Source of the DNA: Clostridium simiarum
Lineage (GTDB): Bacteria; Bacillota; Clostridia; Clostridiales; Clostridiaceae
DNA length: 64,000 bases
Direction: 5' to 3'
Assembly: GCF_018919175.1 (NCBI RefSeq)
Contig: NZ_JAHLQL010000001.1
Location: 434,001-498,000, forward strand
Shown here: positions 48,883-58,045 of the stretch, in pieces
Numbering within the stretch: the first letter of the stretch is position 1
Layout: each line of letters opens with the position of its first letter
Program-made: the position numbers and the translations under genes
The notes under the pieces: generated by a model
What the model saw: the letters and a program-made list of their open reading frames with translations, nothing else
Told to the model about the DNA's origin: nothing
Database searches by the model: none

Positions 48883-49611
48883 TTGGAAAAATTATATGTA
48901 ATAGGTATGGGACCAGGTGGCATAGAGCATATGTCTATAAAAGCTAGAGAGGCTTTAGAAAAAAGTCAGGTGATTGTGGGATATATAAAATATATTGACA
49001 TGATTAAGGAAGTAATTCAAGGTAAGGAAATCTATGCTACAGGAATGAAGGGTGAAGAGGATAGATGTAAACAAGCTTTAAAAATTGCTGAAGATAAGAC
49101 AGTTTCTATAATCAGCACTGGAGATGCAGGAATATATGGAATGGCAGGACTTATTTTAGAATTATGTGATGAAGAGCAAATGGAATATGTAGAAGTTATA
49201 CCAGGTATAACAGCTTCCTCAGCAGCAGCATCTATGGTAGGTGCACCTTTAATGCATGATAATTGCAATATTAGTTTAAGTGATTTAATGACACCTTATT
49301 CATTAATAAAAAAGAGAGTTGAATTAGCAGCAGAGGCTGATTTTGTAATTTCTTTGTATAATCCTAAAAGTAAGGGAAGACCTCATTATTTAAAGGAATC
49401 CATAGAGATAATTAAAAAATTTAGAAAAGGAAGCACTCCAGTAGCTATTATTAAAAATGCCCTTAGAGATGGAGAGGAACAAGAGATAAGTACTTTAGAT
49501 ACCTTTAAGGATGATAATGTGGATATGTTTACCATAGTTATCATAGGAAATAGTGAAAGTTATATAAAGGGTAATAAATTTATAACTCCTAGAGGATATC
49601 TCAATAGATAA
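48883..49611 (+). CDS. cbiH: Cobalt-precorrin-3 C17-methyltransferase
   Basis: 243 residues from TTG at 48883 (EKLYVIGMGPGGIEHMS), 6 bases after GAGGAG; an ATG at 48877 lies directly against that site. IISTGDAGIYGMAGLILEL, VIPGITASSAAASMVGAPL, SLYNPKSKGRPHYL and VAIIKNALRDGEE are C-17 methylase signatures. It methylates C-17 with ring contraction. Last gene of the operon. Confidence 0.93.
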   Translation: MEKLYVIGMGPGGIEHMSIKAREALEKSQVIVGYIKYIDMIKEVIQGKEIYATGMKGEEDRCKQALKIAEDKTVSIISTGDAGIYGMAGLILELCDEEQMEYVEVIPGITASSAAASMVGAPLMHDNCNISLSDLMTPYSLIKKRVELAAEADFVISLYNPKSKGRPHYLKESIEIIKKFRKGSTPVAIIKNALRDGEEQEISTLDTFKDDNVDMFTIVIIGNSESYIKGNKFITPRGYLNR

Positions 49612-49623
49612 TTATTAAAATTT

Positions 49624-49825
49624 AATAAAGATTTAGGTGCCTTTTTAAATAAAGGTGAAAAGAGAATATGGTTAAATGCCATAGCAGCCCCCGCTACTGT
49701 ATTTGAGGACGAGCCTTATAAATACCACTTCTTTAAGAGAGGGAAGGGTAAGGTTAGGATGAATCATAAGCCAGGAGACCTGCCTAAATCTAAGTAATTA
49801 AAAGCTTTCGGAGGGAGAGTCTATC
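49624..49825 (+). ncRNA. Cobalamin riboswitch 2 (cbiMNQ leader)
   Basis: Same core as the first: GGTGAAAAG, CAGCCCCCGCTACTGT, GACGAGCC, GAAGGGTAAGGTTAGG, and the B12 box AGCCAGGAGACCTGCC (49769-49784). The P5-P6 region differs clearly from riboswitch 1 (longer TTTAAGAGAGGG segment), so it is not a recent copy. It separates cbiH from cbiM, giving the transporter its own B12 control. Confidence 0.95.
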
Positions 49826-49837
49826 TACAAAAGATTA

Positions 49838-49862
49838 ATCCCAGCTCTGGCTGGAATTTTTT
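49838..49862 (+). terminator. First terminator of cobalamin riboswitch 2
   Basis: CCAGC (49841-49845), loop TCTG, GCTGG (49850-49854), followed by AATTTTTT. Confidence 0.75.
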
Positions 49863-49869
49863 GTATACT

Positions 49870-49896
49870 AATGGCTTCCGAGAGGGAGCCATTTTT
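49870..49896 (+). terminator. Second, tandem terminator of cobalamin riboswitch 2
   Basis: ATGGCTTCC (49871-49879) with GGGAGCCAT (49884-49892) and a TTTTT tail, only about 10 bases after the first hairpin. Both precede the cbiM ribosome site AGGAGGG. Confidence 0.75.
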
Positions 49897-49931
49897 AGTA
49901 TAAATAAAATAAATTAAATAGGAGGGTAAAC

Positions 49932-50654
49932 ATGAGCAAAAAGAAAATTTTCACTTTGTCACTACTATTATTTTTAGGAGGATCCTATGCTGCTAATGCT
50001 ATGCATATTGTAGAAGGATACTTAAGTCCTCTATGGTGTTTAGTATATTTTATACTAAGTGCTCCATTTTTTATATTAGGTTTAAGGGATATAAAAAATA
50101 AAACCAGTAAAAATAAGGATTTAAAGATGCTATTGGCTTTAGTAGCAGCTTATGCCTTTGTGCTTTCTGCTATGAAGCTACCATCAGTTACAGGTAGTAG
50201 TTCACATCCAACAGGAACGGGACTTGGAGCTATATTATTTGGACCTTTTGTTATGAGTGTCATTGGAGCTATAGTTCTACTTTTCCAAGCTATATTTTTA
50301 GCCCATGGCGGACTTACAACTTTAGGAGCTAACGTATTTTCTATGGGTATTGTAGGTCCTATAATATCTTATGTAATTTATAAAGCTTTAAAAAATAAGA
50401 ATAAAAAGTTAGCAGTATTTTTAGCAGCAGCTTTAGGGGACTTAATAACCTATATTATCACATCTCTACAATTAGGACTTGCTTTTCCTTCATCAAGCGG
50501 AGGAGTTTTTATGTCTTTCATGAAATTTATAGGAATTTTTGCTATAACACAAATTCCTTTAGCAGTGGTGGAAGGAATATTAACAGTAGGTATTTTTGAA
50601 TTTATTGAAAAGCATTCAAGAGAAGAATTAAAAGCGTTAGGTGAGGTGAAATAA
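49932..50654 (+). CDS. cbiM: Cobalt ECF transporter substrate-binding subunit CbiM
   Basis: 240 residues. An N-terminal signal-like segment (KKKIFTLSLLLFLGGSYAANA) ends before MHIVEGYLSP, whose His is the known metal ligand at the mature N-terminus. Further His in SSSHPTGTGLG and FLAHGGLTTLGANVFSMG. About six to seven transmembrane helices. It binds and moves Co2+. Confidence 0.95.
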   Translation: MSKKKIFTLSLLLFLGGSYAANAMHIVEGYLSPLWCLVYFILSAPFFILGLRDIKNKTSKNKDLKMLLALVAAYAFVLSAMKLPSVTGSSSHPTGTGLGAILFGPFVMSVIGAIVLLFQAIFLAHGGLTTLGANVFSMGIVGPIISYVIYKALKNKNKKLAVFLAAALGDLITYIITSLQLGLAFPSSSGGVFMSFMKFIGIFAITQIPLAVVEGILTVGIFEFIEKHSREELKALGEVK

Positions 50655-50655
50655 T

Positions 50656-50928
50656 ATGAAAAAGAAAACGTTAGCTATAGTACTTTTATGTTTTATTATA
50701 ATAGCAGGAGCACTGATAATAGGAAAAAATGGTGAATTTGAAGGAGCAGATGCCATGGCAGAAGAAGCTATTATGGAAATAGATTCCTCTTATGAACCAT
50801 GGTTTAGCCATATATGGGAACCACCTTCAGGAGAGATAGAAAGCTTTTTATTTGCACTGCAAGCAGCTATAGGAGCAGGATTCATAGGATACTATATAGG
50901 TAGAAAAACTGTATGCTCAGAGAAGTAG
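50656..50928 (+). CDS. cbiN: Cobalt transporter auxiliary subunit CbiN
   Basis: 90 residues: two transmembrane helices flanking an extracellular loop (EGADAMAEEAIMEI...PWFSHIWEPPSGEIES). CbiN is needed for metal loading of CbiM. It starts one base after cbiM and overlaps cbiQ by 16 bases. Confidence 0.94.
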   Translation: MKKKTLAIVLLCFIIIAGALIIGKNGEFEGADAMAEEAIMEIDSSYEPWFSHIWEPPSGEIESFLFALQAAIGAGFIGYYIGRKTVCSEK

Positions 50929-51611
50929 TACTTCTTTCTAAAAGCAGTATTCAATGCGAAAAGAACCCTTTAGAAAAGATATTATTATCCTTAGGTCCCA
51001 TAATGATTTTGGGATTTAGTAAAAGTTATGTACCTATAATACTAAATATAATATTTTTCGTAATTATACATTTTAAAAATAAACATTTTTTAAATATAGT
51101 GATTAAATTTTCATTAGGTACTGCTACTTTTGCATTTATTTCTTCCATAACCTTTTTATTGGATTATGGAATAGAAGCTACGGGGTTAATAATATTAAAA
51201 GCTCTATCAGGAGGACTTTGTGTAGCCTATTTAGCACTTACAACTCCAATGGACGACATTTTGAATTTTCTACATAATTCAAAATGGCTGAAAGATTTTT
51301 GCGATATAGCCAAAAGCATGGAAAGATTTATTTTGATGCTAGAAGAGGAACTTACTATAATGATTAACGCAGTAAGAAGTAGAAATGGATTTGATACTTT
51401 TTCTCTTAAGGTAAAAAATAGTTCGAAAATAGCAGGGCTTCTTTTTATGAACACTATGAAAAGATGGAAGGACATAAAGGATTCCATAAATAGCAGATGC
51501 TATAATGGAAATCTAAACTACAATTCACATTATCATAAAATTAAAAGAGTAAATATTGTATTAATAATAATGTATTTAACTCTTATAACATTTACAGTTA
51601 TTAAATATTAA
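50913..51611 (+). CDS. cbiQ: Cobalt ECF transporter transmembrane subunit CbiQ
   Basis: 232 residues, polytopic. Coupling-helix type motif SMERFILMLEEELTIMINAVRSRNGF resembles the ATPase-contact motifs of EcfT/CbiQ. The operon ends here: no cbiO ATPase gene follows, only a terminator. Starts inside cbiN. Confidence 0.9.
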   Translation: MLREVVLLSKSSIQCEKNPLEKILLSLGPIMILGFSKSYVPIILNIIFFVIIHFKNKHFLNIVIKFSLGTATFAFISSITFLLDYGIEATGLIILKALSGGLCVAYLALTTPMDDILNFLHNSKWLKDFCDIAKSMERFILMLEEELTIMINAVRSRNGFDTFSLKVKNSSKIAGLLFMNTMKRWKDIKDSINSRCYNGNLNYNSHYHKIKRVNIVLIIMYLTLITFTVIKY

Positions 51612-51618
51612 ATGAAGG

Positions 51619-51660
51619 CTTAAAGGATAGATAAGAATTATCCTTTAAGTCTTATTTTTT
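51619..51660 (+). terminator. Intrinsic terminator after cbiQ
   Basis: CTTAAAGGATA (51619-51629) pairs with TATCCTTTAAG (51639-51649), then a T-rich tail. Confidence 0.82.
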
Positions 51661-51780
51661 ATATTTACAGTTAATTATAAAGCATATTAAATGAAAGTGA
51701 ATTTTAATTGATAGCTATTAACAAAATCAACAAAAGGGATTACAATGAATATGTTAACTATATAGAAAGGGCGTGATTTT

Positions 51781-52671
51781 TTGGATAAGAAGACAAAGTC
51801 TGTTGTATTTATTATATTATCCTCTTTTAGTTTTGCTGTAATGGGAGCTTTTGTTAAAGGCGCAGGTCAATTACCTTCTATAGAAAAAAGCCTTTTTAGG
51901 AATTTAATAAGTTGCATTGTAGCTTTCATACTTATAATAAGACATAAGAGTAGTTTTTTTGGAAAGAAAGAAAATCAAAAATATCTTTTAGGAAGATCTC
52001 TATTAGGAACCTTAGGTATAGTTGCTAGTTTTTATGCTATAGATCATATGGTACTATCAGATGCATCTATGTTAAATAAGCTAAGTCCATTTTTTGTAAC
52101 TATATTTGCGGTTATTTTCTTAAAGGAAAAAATTAATTCCATACAAGTTTTTGCACTAATAGGAGCATTCATAGGAAGTTTGTTCATAATTAAACCTGCA
52201 TTTAATATAGATATAATCCCAGCTCTTATAGGAGTTTCTTCAGCCATATTTGCTGGGGCAGCATATACCTTGGTAAGATTTTTAGGGAATAAAGAGGAGT
52301 ATTATACCATTGTTTTTTACTTTTCCTTAGTCTCCATAATAACTACATTACCCTTTGTTATAATTAAATTTGAGCCTTTTACGTTTAATCAGTTTTTATA
52401 TTTAATTGGAACTGGTGTATTTGCTTCCATTGCTCAATTTTCTTTGACAATTGCTTATAAATATGCCCCTGCTAGTGAGGTTTCTATCTACGACTATGTA
52501 AATATAATTTTTTCTGCTATAATAGGACAAGTGATATTTAATGAATTACCTGATAAGTATAGTATCTTTGGTTATACTTTAATAATAGGGGCTAGTGTGG
52601 CAGTTTTCCTATATACTAGAAGAAAAAGAGGAAAAATTCAAATTGCTTTAGAAGACACAACTTCTAAATAG
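51781..52671 (+). CDS. EamA/DMT-superfamily permease
   Basis: 296 residues with about ten hydrophobic helices in two homologous EamA halves (first half from VFIILSSFSFAVMGAFVKG, second half from LIGVSSAIFAGAAYTLVRFL). Family members export amino acids, nucleobases or other metabolites; the substrate is unknown. TTG start at 51781 with AAAGGGCGTG upstream. Its own transcription unit. Confidence 0.85.
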   Translation: MDKKTKSVVFIILSSFSFAVMGAFVKGAGQLPSIEKSLFRNLISCIVAFILIIRHKSSFFGKKENQKYLLGRSLLGTLGIVASFYAIDHMVLSDASMLNKLSPFFVTIFAVIFLKEKINSIQVFALIGAFIGSLFIIKPAFNIDIIPALIGVSSAIFAGAAYTLVRFLGNKEEYYTIVFYFSLVSIITTLPFVIIKFEPFTFNQFLYLIGTGVFASIAQFSLTIAYKYAPASEVSIYDYVNIIFSAIIGQVIFNELPDKYSIFGYTLIIGASVAVFLYTRRKRGKIQIALEDTTSK

Positions 52672-52770
52672 TAAGTTCTTTCGTTAATAAGTGTTTAATT
52701 CCTAGCTTTTGTACAATAAGGGATGAATCAAATAATAAAAATAGAAATATCCAAAAGAAAAGGTGATGAT

Positions 52771-53514
52771 GTGGGAAAATTAACAGGGAAAGTTGCAGTG
52801 ATTACAGGAGCTTCAAAAGGTATAGGTAAGTCTATAGCAAAAAAATTAGCTTTAGAAGGTGCAGCTGTAGTAATAAATTATAAAAATGATGATGTATCTG
52901 CCACAGAGGTAGTACAAGAGATAAAGCAAACAGGGGGCTATGCTATTAAGTACAAAGCGGATATATCTAAATATAATGAGGCAAAAAAACTTATAGAAGA
53001 TACAGTGAATGCTTTTGCTAAAGTAGACATATTAATAAATAATGCAGGAATCTCTAAAATTGGATTATTTACAGATATGGAAGAGGGTGATTGGGATTCT
53101 TTAATTGATACAAATTTAAAAGGAATTTTCAATACCTGTCATAACGTAGCAAACTATATGCTAAATCAAAAGTCAGGTAGTATAATAAACATATCCTCCA
53201 TATGGGGAAATGTAGGTGCTTCCTGTGAAGTAATTTATTCCGCTTCAAAGGGTGGAGTAAACTCTTTTACAAAAGCTTTGGCAAAGGAGTTAGCACCATC
53301 CCATATAAGGGTAAACGCTATTTCTCCTGGAGTTATAAAAACTACTATGAATAGTTGGTTAACGGAGGAAGAGATTATTAGCCTAAAAGAGGAAATTCCT
53401 ATGGGGGAGTTTGGAGAGCAAGAAGATGTGGCTAACTTAGCCTGTTTTTTATGTAATGATGATTCAAAATATCTTACAGGACAAATAATAACTGTGGATG
53501 GAGGGTTAATATAA
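52771..53514 (+). CDS. Short-chain dehydrogenase/reductase (FabG-like)
   Basis: About 247 residues from GTG at 52771, which has AAAAGGTGATGAT upstream; an ATG at 52723 lies against its own weak site. Classical SDR motifs: ITGASKGIGKS, NNAG, catalytic Ser in INISSIWG, YSASK with Tyr and Lys, and SPGVIKTTMN. It resembles 3-oxoacyl-ACP reductases, but with no fatty-acid genes around it the substrate is open. Confidence 0.87.
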   Translation: MGKLTGKVAVITGASKGIGKSIAKKLALEGAAVVINYKNDDVSATEVVQEIKQTGGYAIKYKADISKYNEAKKLIEDTVNAFAKVDILINNAGISKIGLFTDMEEGDWDSLIDTNLKGIFNTCHNVANYMLNQKSGSIINISSIWGNVGASCEVIYSASKGGVNSFTKALAKELAPSHIRVNAISPGVIKTTMNSWLTEEEIISLKEEIPMGEFGEQEDVANLACFLCNDDSKYLTGQIITVDGGLI

Positions 53515-53520
53515 ATTCTT

Positions 53521-53994
53521 ATGTATACTGTATTAGATGTTATAAATAAATTAATTGAAATAGAGAGCTTAGCATCGGATTTTTATAGTGATATTTCTGA
53601 TAGGGGTGATGACTTTAGTAGTTTTAAAGTATTAGCTAAGGTTTTAGCAAAAGAAGAATCTAAACATGTTCATTTTTATGAAAACTTAAAAGAGGAGTTA
53701 AGAGATGAAAAGGATATAGAAATAGACTTTCAAACCTATGATAAGATATCCAAGATTATGAGTGAATTTAAAAACTCTTTTAGGGAGATAGAAAAAACTA
53801 GTATTGGAGAGCTTTTGGAATTTGCTTTGAATTTTGAAAAGGATAATTTAGCCTTGCTTTTAACTATTAGAGGTAAACTAGTAAAGACCAAGGAAGATGT
53901 GGAGAAGGAAAGATATAAGGCTCTTTCTTTCATTGTAGAGGAAGAGTATAAGCATATAAGAGATATAGAAAACTTAATAAATTATAGAAAATAA
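53521..53994 (+). CDS. Ferritin-like/rubrerythrin-type protein without rubredoxin domain
   Basis: 157 residues, four-helix pattern with di-iron ligands suggested by EIESLASDFY, EESKHVHFYENL, ELLEFALNFEKDN and EEEYKHIRDIENLI (repeated E-x6-Y and ExxH). No C-terminal rubredoxin cysteines. Probably a peroxide- or iron-handling protein. Six bases after the SDR gene, so likely co-transcribed, though I see no strong ribosome site. Confidence 0.75.
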   Translation: MYTVLDVINKLIEIESLASDFYSDISDRGDDFSSFKVLAKVLAKEESKHVHFYENLKEELRDEKDIEIDFQTYDKISKIMSEFKNSFREIEKTSIGELLEFALNFEKDNLALLLTIRGKLVKTKEDVEKERYKALSFIVEEEYKHIRDIENLINYRK

Positions 53995-54077
53995 GCGGCT
54001 GCCTTAAGGCAACAGCTTCAGACTTTAGATAAAAGGCATATCCTCGTAAAGGAGGATATGCCTTTTGTCTAAACTCT
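53995..54077 (+). terminator. Two adjacent hairpins, the second a long terminator-like stem
   Basis: First: AGC/GCT arms around GCCTTAAGGC (53995-54017). Second: about 22 bp, TTTAGA-AAAAGGCATATCCTC (54024-54045) with GGAGGATATGCCTTTTGTCTAAA (54051-54073), loop GTAAA. No long U tail follows, so termination may occur at the inner TTTT, or the element may be an RNA stabiliser. Confidence 0.6.
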
Positions 54078-54572
54078 GAAACATAATTATTAACTATCAT
54101 ATTTTATTTTTGCCAAGAGATAGAAAGAACAAACTTAAAGAAACTAATAGGAAGGCAATACAATGAAATTCATTTTGCTGCATATTTACAAAATCTATCT
54201 GATGGAAAAAGTGAAAATATAACAGATAATATGTAATTTTATAGGGAGTATGACAGTTATATAGTATATAGAGTTATTATATAACATTTTGTGTAATTAT
54301 CTATATAGCATTCAAAGTTCACAAAGAGAGGAATTGCGAAGTGAAATATAATAAGATTTAATTTTAATTGTAAAAATATAAAAAACAAGAATTATTGTAA
54401 TATAAATGTAAAAAAAAGATAATAAAATATCACAAAAAACAGTAATTTCAATACAATAAGCGATAAAATAATCCATCAAAGTGTTGTATAATAATAATTA
54501 CTGGAATTATATGGGTGATTATAGAAAATCTGCGATAATAGTAAAAATAAAAGTATATATATTGTGAACTTT
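54078..54572. other. A+T-rich stretch, possible gene remnants
   Basis: Very A+T-rich. A short frame at about 54118-54235 reads EIERTNLKKLIGRQYNEIHF and ends ITDNM-stop; it lacks a start and looks like the tail of a lost gene. No structured RNA or promoter that I can support. Confidence 0.35.
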
Positions 54573-54749
54573 ATGGAAATTTTTAATATTAGTGAACAAA
54601 AATTAAATGAATTATGTTTACTAATGGATTAAGAGAAAAAGTGTAAGGTTGAAAAATTTGTTAATAAAAAAGATAAAATTAGGACAGTAATTGTTGAAAT
54701 ATTGATAAGAACAATAATTGTTGAAAACTTAAAGATTAGCAATATCTAA
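54573..54749 (+). pseudogene. Remnant of an Sfp-type 4'-phosphopantetheinyl transferase
   Basis: One frame reads MEIFNISEQKLNELCLLMD, a TAA at 54630, then EKKCKVEKFVNKKDKIRTVI and VEILIRTIIVENLKIS. This matches the N-terminal layout of Sfp/AcpT proteins (E-K-x-R-x-x-x-F near residue 20, then a GEILIR-like helix). The catalytic part is gone. Such enzymes activate carrier domains of nonribosomal peptide synthetases, and an NRPS fragment lies 8 kb away. Homology is inferred by eye. Confidence 0.5.
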
Positions 54750-54892
54750 AAGAAATACTGCATTAAACCGAATCTATAACAAACCATGAAAGATTTGTTT
54801 CTATATCACCTATTTCATTAATTAAAGAGATTTATATTACGTTGATACATCTCCTAAAACGGGGTTAGCAGCTGTGTCTATACCAAATATAT

Positions 54893-55117
54893 ATGAAAAT
54901 TCCATATACTACAGTCAACAAGAAAAGTGAAGAGATCAAAAAATATCGTTATACTCAGATATCAGCTATAGCAGGAATTAGATTAAGAGAAGATGAAGTT
55001 ACCAGTACTAATCCTTTTGATGGTGAAGAAGATACAACTCAAACACCAACAACATATCGTGGTGTTTATTTAACATGTCGAAGCGAGAGTAATGAAATGG
55101 AGGTTAATTATGTATAA
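54893..55117 (+). CDS. Small 74-residue protein, possible peptide precursor
   Basis: Not a family I recognise. The N-terminal half is basic (KIPYTTVNKKSEEIKKYRYT), the C-terminal half rich in Thr, Glu and Asp (DEVTSTNPFDGEEDTTQTPT, then TYRGVYLTC). One cysteine. It has no good ribosome site at the ATG, so it could be the 3' part of a decayed gene. Its stop overlaps the nucleotidyltransferase start by 8 bases, and two ABC exporters follow. This setting resembles ribosomally made peptide loci, so a precursor is possible but unproven. Confidence 0.4.
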   Translation: MKIPYTTVNKKSEEIKKYRYTQISAIAGIRLREDEVTSTNPFDGEEDTTQTPTTYRGVYLTCRSESNEMEVNYV

Positions 55118-56207
55118 AATACATAATTTTACTAAGGAACAAAAATTATTGATATTGACATCTAGGATTACAATGTCAGAAGAAAATAGGCTGGAAATAT
55201 GCAAAATATTAGATGAGGGAATTAATTGGTTTGAATTTTACAAATTGACTCTTTACCATAAAACCTTTACATTATGTTGGAAAAATATTGAGAATGTGAA
55301 GGCGGATGTAAAAATTTCTAAATATCTCAGTAATATATTAAAATTCTCATATTCTGGTATAAAGGAGCAAAATCGTTTATTTCTTAATGAACTAGAAAAT
55401 GTTATAGAAGCTTTAAATGAAGATTGTATTCCATGTTTACCAGTAAAGGGAGCAATGCTAATAAATAAAATGTATAAGGAACATGGAATAAGATATATGG
55501 GGGATATAGATTGTTTGATAAGATATTCTGATATAGAAAAAATTAAAAAAAATGAAACTTCTTGGGTATATACAAGGAACATATGATTATACTGCTAAAA
55601 AAATTGAACCAGTAAATCGATCAGAATATATTAAATGGAAACTGTTTATGAGCAACCTATATCCATTTAGAAAAGTTAGCAACAATGAGAATAATCTAGA
55701 GTTTAAAGTTGATTTTAGATATAGTTTAGATGATACGCTAGATAAAAAAGCAGTTGAAGATATAATCAATTCGTATGAGGAAAATGGGTGTGCTCAGCAT
55801 GAACATGTACTTATACATTTGTGTACTCATTTTTATGATCAAGCAAAACATACTTATAATATATATACTGCTAAAGATTTTAATCTTATTAAACTTTGTG
55901 ATATAAGAGAATATATTATACACTTTATGGATAATGAGAGTTTGATTAAAATGGTTAAATTTGCAAAAAACACTCATTAGAAAAACAAGTAGTGTATACT
56001 TTTATGTTCCTACAAACAATATATAATGATGGATATGAAAGTGAAATTATAAAGGAAATAAATATTTCAGATATAGCTTTTTTTGATACTTATGGAGACA
56101 ATACTAAAGATGAAAATAGAAATTTTCAAAAGAATTTTTGGGATAGATTATTTTCCTGTGACAATATTGATGAATTATCAGAAACGCCAAAAATATTTAC
56201 TGAATAG
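55110..56207 (+). pseudogene. Nucleotidyltransferase family protein (NTP_transf_5-like), frameshifted
   Basis: Starts at ATG 55110 with ATGGAGGTTAATT upstream. Three frames are needed: 55110 to about 55550, 55552 to about 55970, and about 55975 to 56207. The active-site motif is YMGDIDCLIRYSD. The first break is at an A8 run (55545-55552), where KIKK should continue into MKLLGYIQGTYDY. The second is near 55970, after which LEKQVVYTFMFLQTIYNDGY resumes. Family members occur in lasso-peptide (paeninodin-like) and other RiPP loci. Intact length would be about 365 residues. Confidence 0.75.
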
Positions 56208-56223
56208 TATGTGAGAGAATATT

Positions 56224-58045
56224 ATGGAGAAATTTAAAGTTTTGTTAAAAGATAAAATAAAAACAATTATATGGGCATTTAAAATGGCATGGAAAATAGA
56301 CAAGAACATGTTACTTTTATGGTTTAGTTTGAGTACTGTATTATCAGCACTTTCGGCTATAGCATTAACCTATAATAAAAAGATAATAGCTTTTATTTCG
56401 TTATTTTTATCAACGGGTACGGGCAGCATTTCTGATGTGATACCAAGCATAATTACATTTGGAATTATTTTAACAGTTATTGGATTATCACCAAGAATTA
56501 ATGGTGATTTATTATATATGATGATGTATGACTCATATTATTTAGGGATGGAAGAAATACTGATGGATTTCATGCAGAAAATAGATGTGAAAACATTATT
56601 GAATAAAGAGATAAAGGATGAATATAATGCTATTATTTCGAGGGGGGTTCTCTCACAGATTTTATGAGTGCGTTTTGTGTTCTTGCATCTAAGGTGATTA
56701 ATATTGGCTGTTTGTTAATTGTAGCTTTTAACTCAAAAGTAATATTTTTAATATCCATCGTATATGTGGTCATAATAATATATTTAAATGTGTGTTTTGC
56801 TGAAAAAGTTAGAAGAGATAATTTAAAAACAGCAATCGATGAACGAAGAGTGTCATATTTTTACGATATGCCGTTGGAGCGAGGAACTTCTAAAGAAATA
56901 CGTATATATGAAACACAAGATGAAATAGTAGATCAATGGCGAAGAGCGAATGATAGAATAAAAGAATATGAAATTAAAAGAGTGTTTGGACTTGAGATTC
57001 GTTCCTTTGTTGGTGGAGTAGCATTTTATATATTTATTATTGGAGTAGTAGTGTATGAAATTCTAATGGTATCTTCGGGTGTTATTAAAGCAGATGAATT
57101 TTTAATGATATATATTATGTGTGAAAATATATCAAATGCAATTTTAGGTATTTCTAAAAGTTTGTTACAAGTGGATTATGGGCTTTTTGCATTACAAAGA
57201 CAGTTCAAATTCATATCTACTTTTGAACAAATTCAAAGTGATGAGAGTAGTAAGTTAACAGAAGTTGAAGATTCTAAAATAGTATTTGAAATAGATAATA
57301 TGAACTTTTGTTATGAAAAAAATGTTCAAATATTAACTGATATTAATCTGAAAATCAATAAGGGGGAAATTATTGCTTTAGTTGGCCATAATGGAAGTGG
57401 AAAAACTACCCTTGTCAAAGTACTTCTTGATTTATTAAAACCTACATCAGTTGATATGTATTTTTATGGTAAACATTACCGTAAATACAAAACGGGGTTA
57501 TAAATAGCTGTATTGGAGTATTTTTTTCAAAATTTCTATTTATTTCATGCATCTTTAGGTGAAAATGTTGGGTTTGGAGATTTAAATAATATCAGTAATG
57601 ATAAAAAAATTGAAAAAGCTCTTTTAAAAGGGGGCGCTATAAATATATTGAATAAATTTCCAAAAGGTCTAAAAATTGGATAGATAAAGAGGTTAGTAAA
57701 GATGGTGCAGAACTATCTGGTGGAGAAAAACAAAAAATTGCTGTTTCTAGGGCATATATGAGCGATAAAGAAATTATGATATTTGATGAGCCATCGTCAG
57801 CACTTGATCCAATTGCCGAAATGGATCAGTTTATGAATATTAAGGAAAAGATTAAAGGTAAAACAGCCATTCTAATTAGTCATCGGGTTGGATTTGCAAG
57901 GCTTGCAGATAGAATAATTGTTATGGATAATGGGAAAATCATAGAGGATGGAACACATGAAAATCTTATTCTAAAGAATGGTGTTTATGCAGATTTATTT
58001 AATAAGCAAGCGCAATGGTATGATAGGGGTGTAGCGCAGTCATGA
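56224..58045 (+). pseudogene. ABC exporter (fused membrane and ATPase domains), interrupted
   Basis: Would be about 605 residues: six-helix membrane domain, then an ATPase with Walker A VGHNGSGKTTL, LSGGEKQKIAVSRAY and FDEPSSALDP. There are three lesions. A G6 run (56642-56647) needs one more G to join FMSAFCVLASK to the first part. A TAA at 57501-57503 lies just before QNFYLFHASLGENVGFG. An A5 run (57671-57675) needs one more A to continue as NWIDKEVSKDGAELSGGE. Two lesions are homopolymer indels, but the stop is not, and intact neighbours to 54 kb argue for real decay. Confidence 0.8.
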
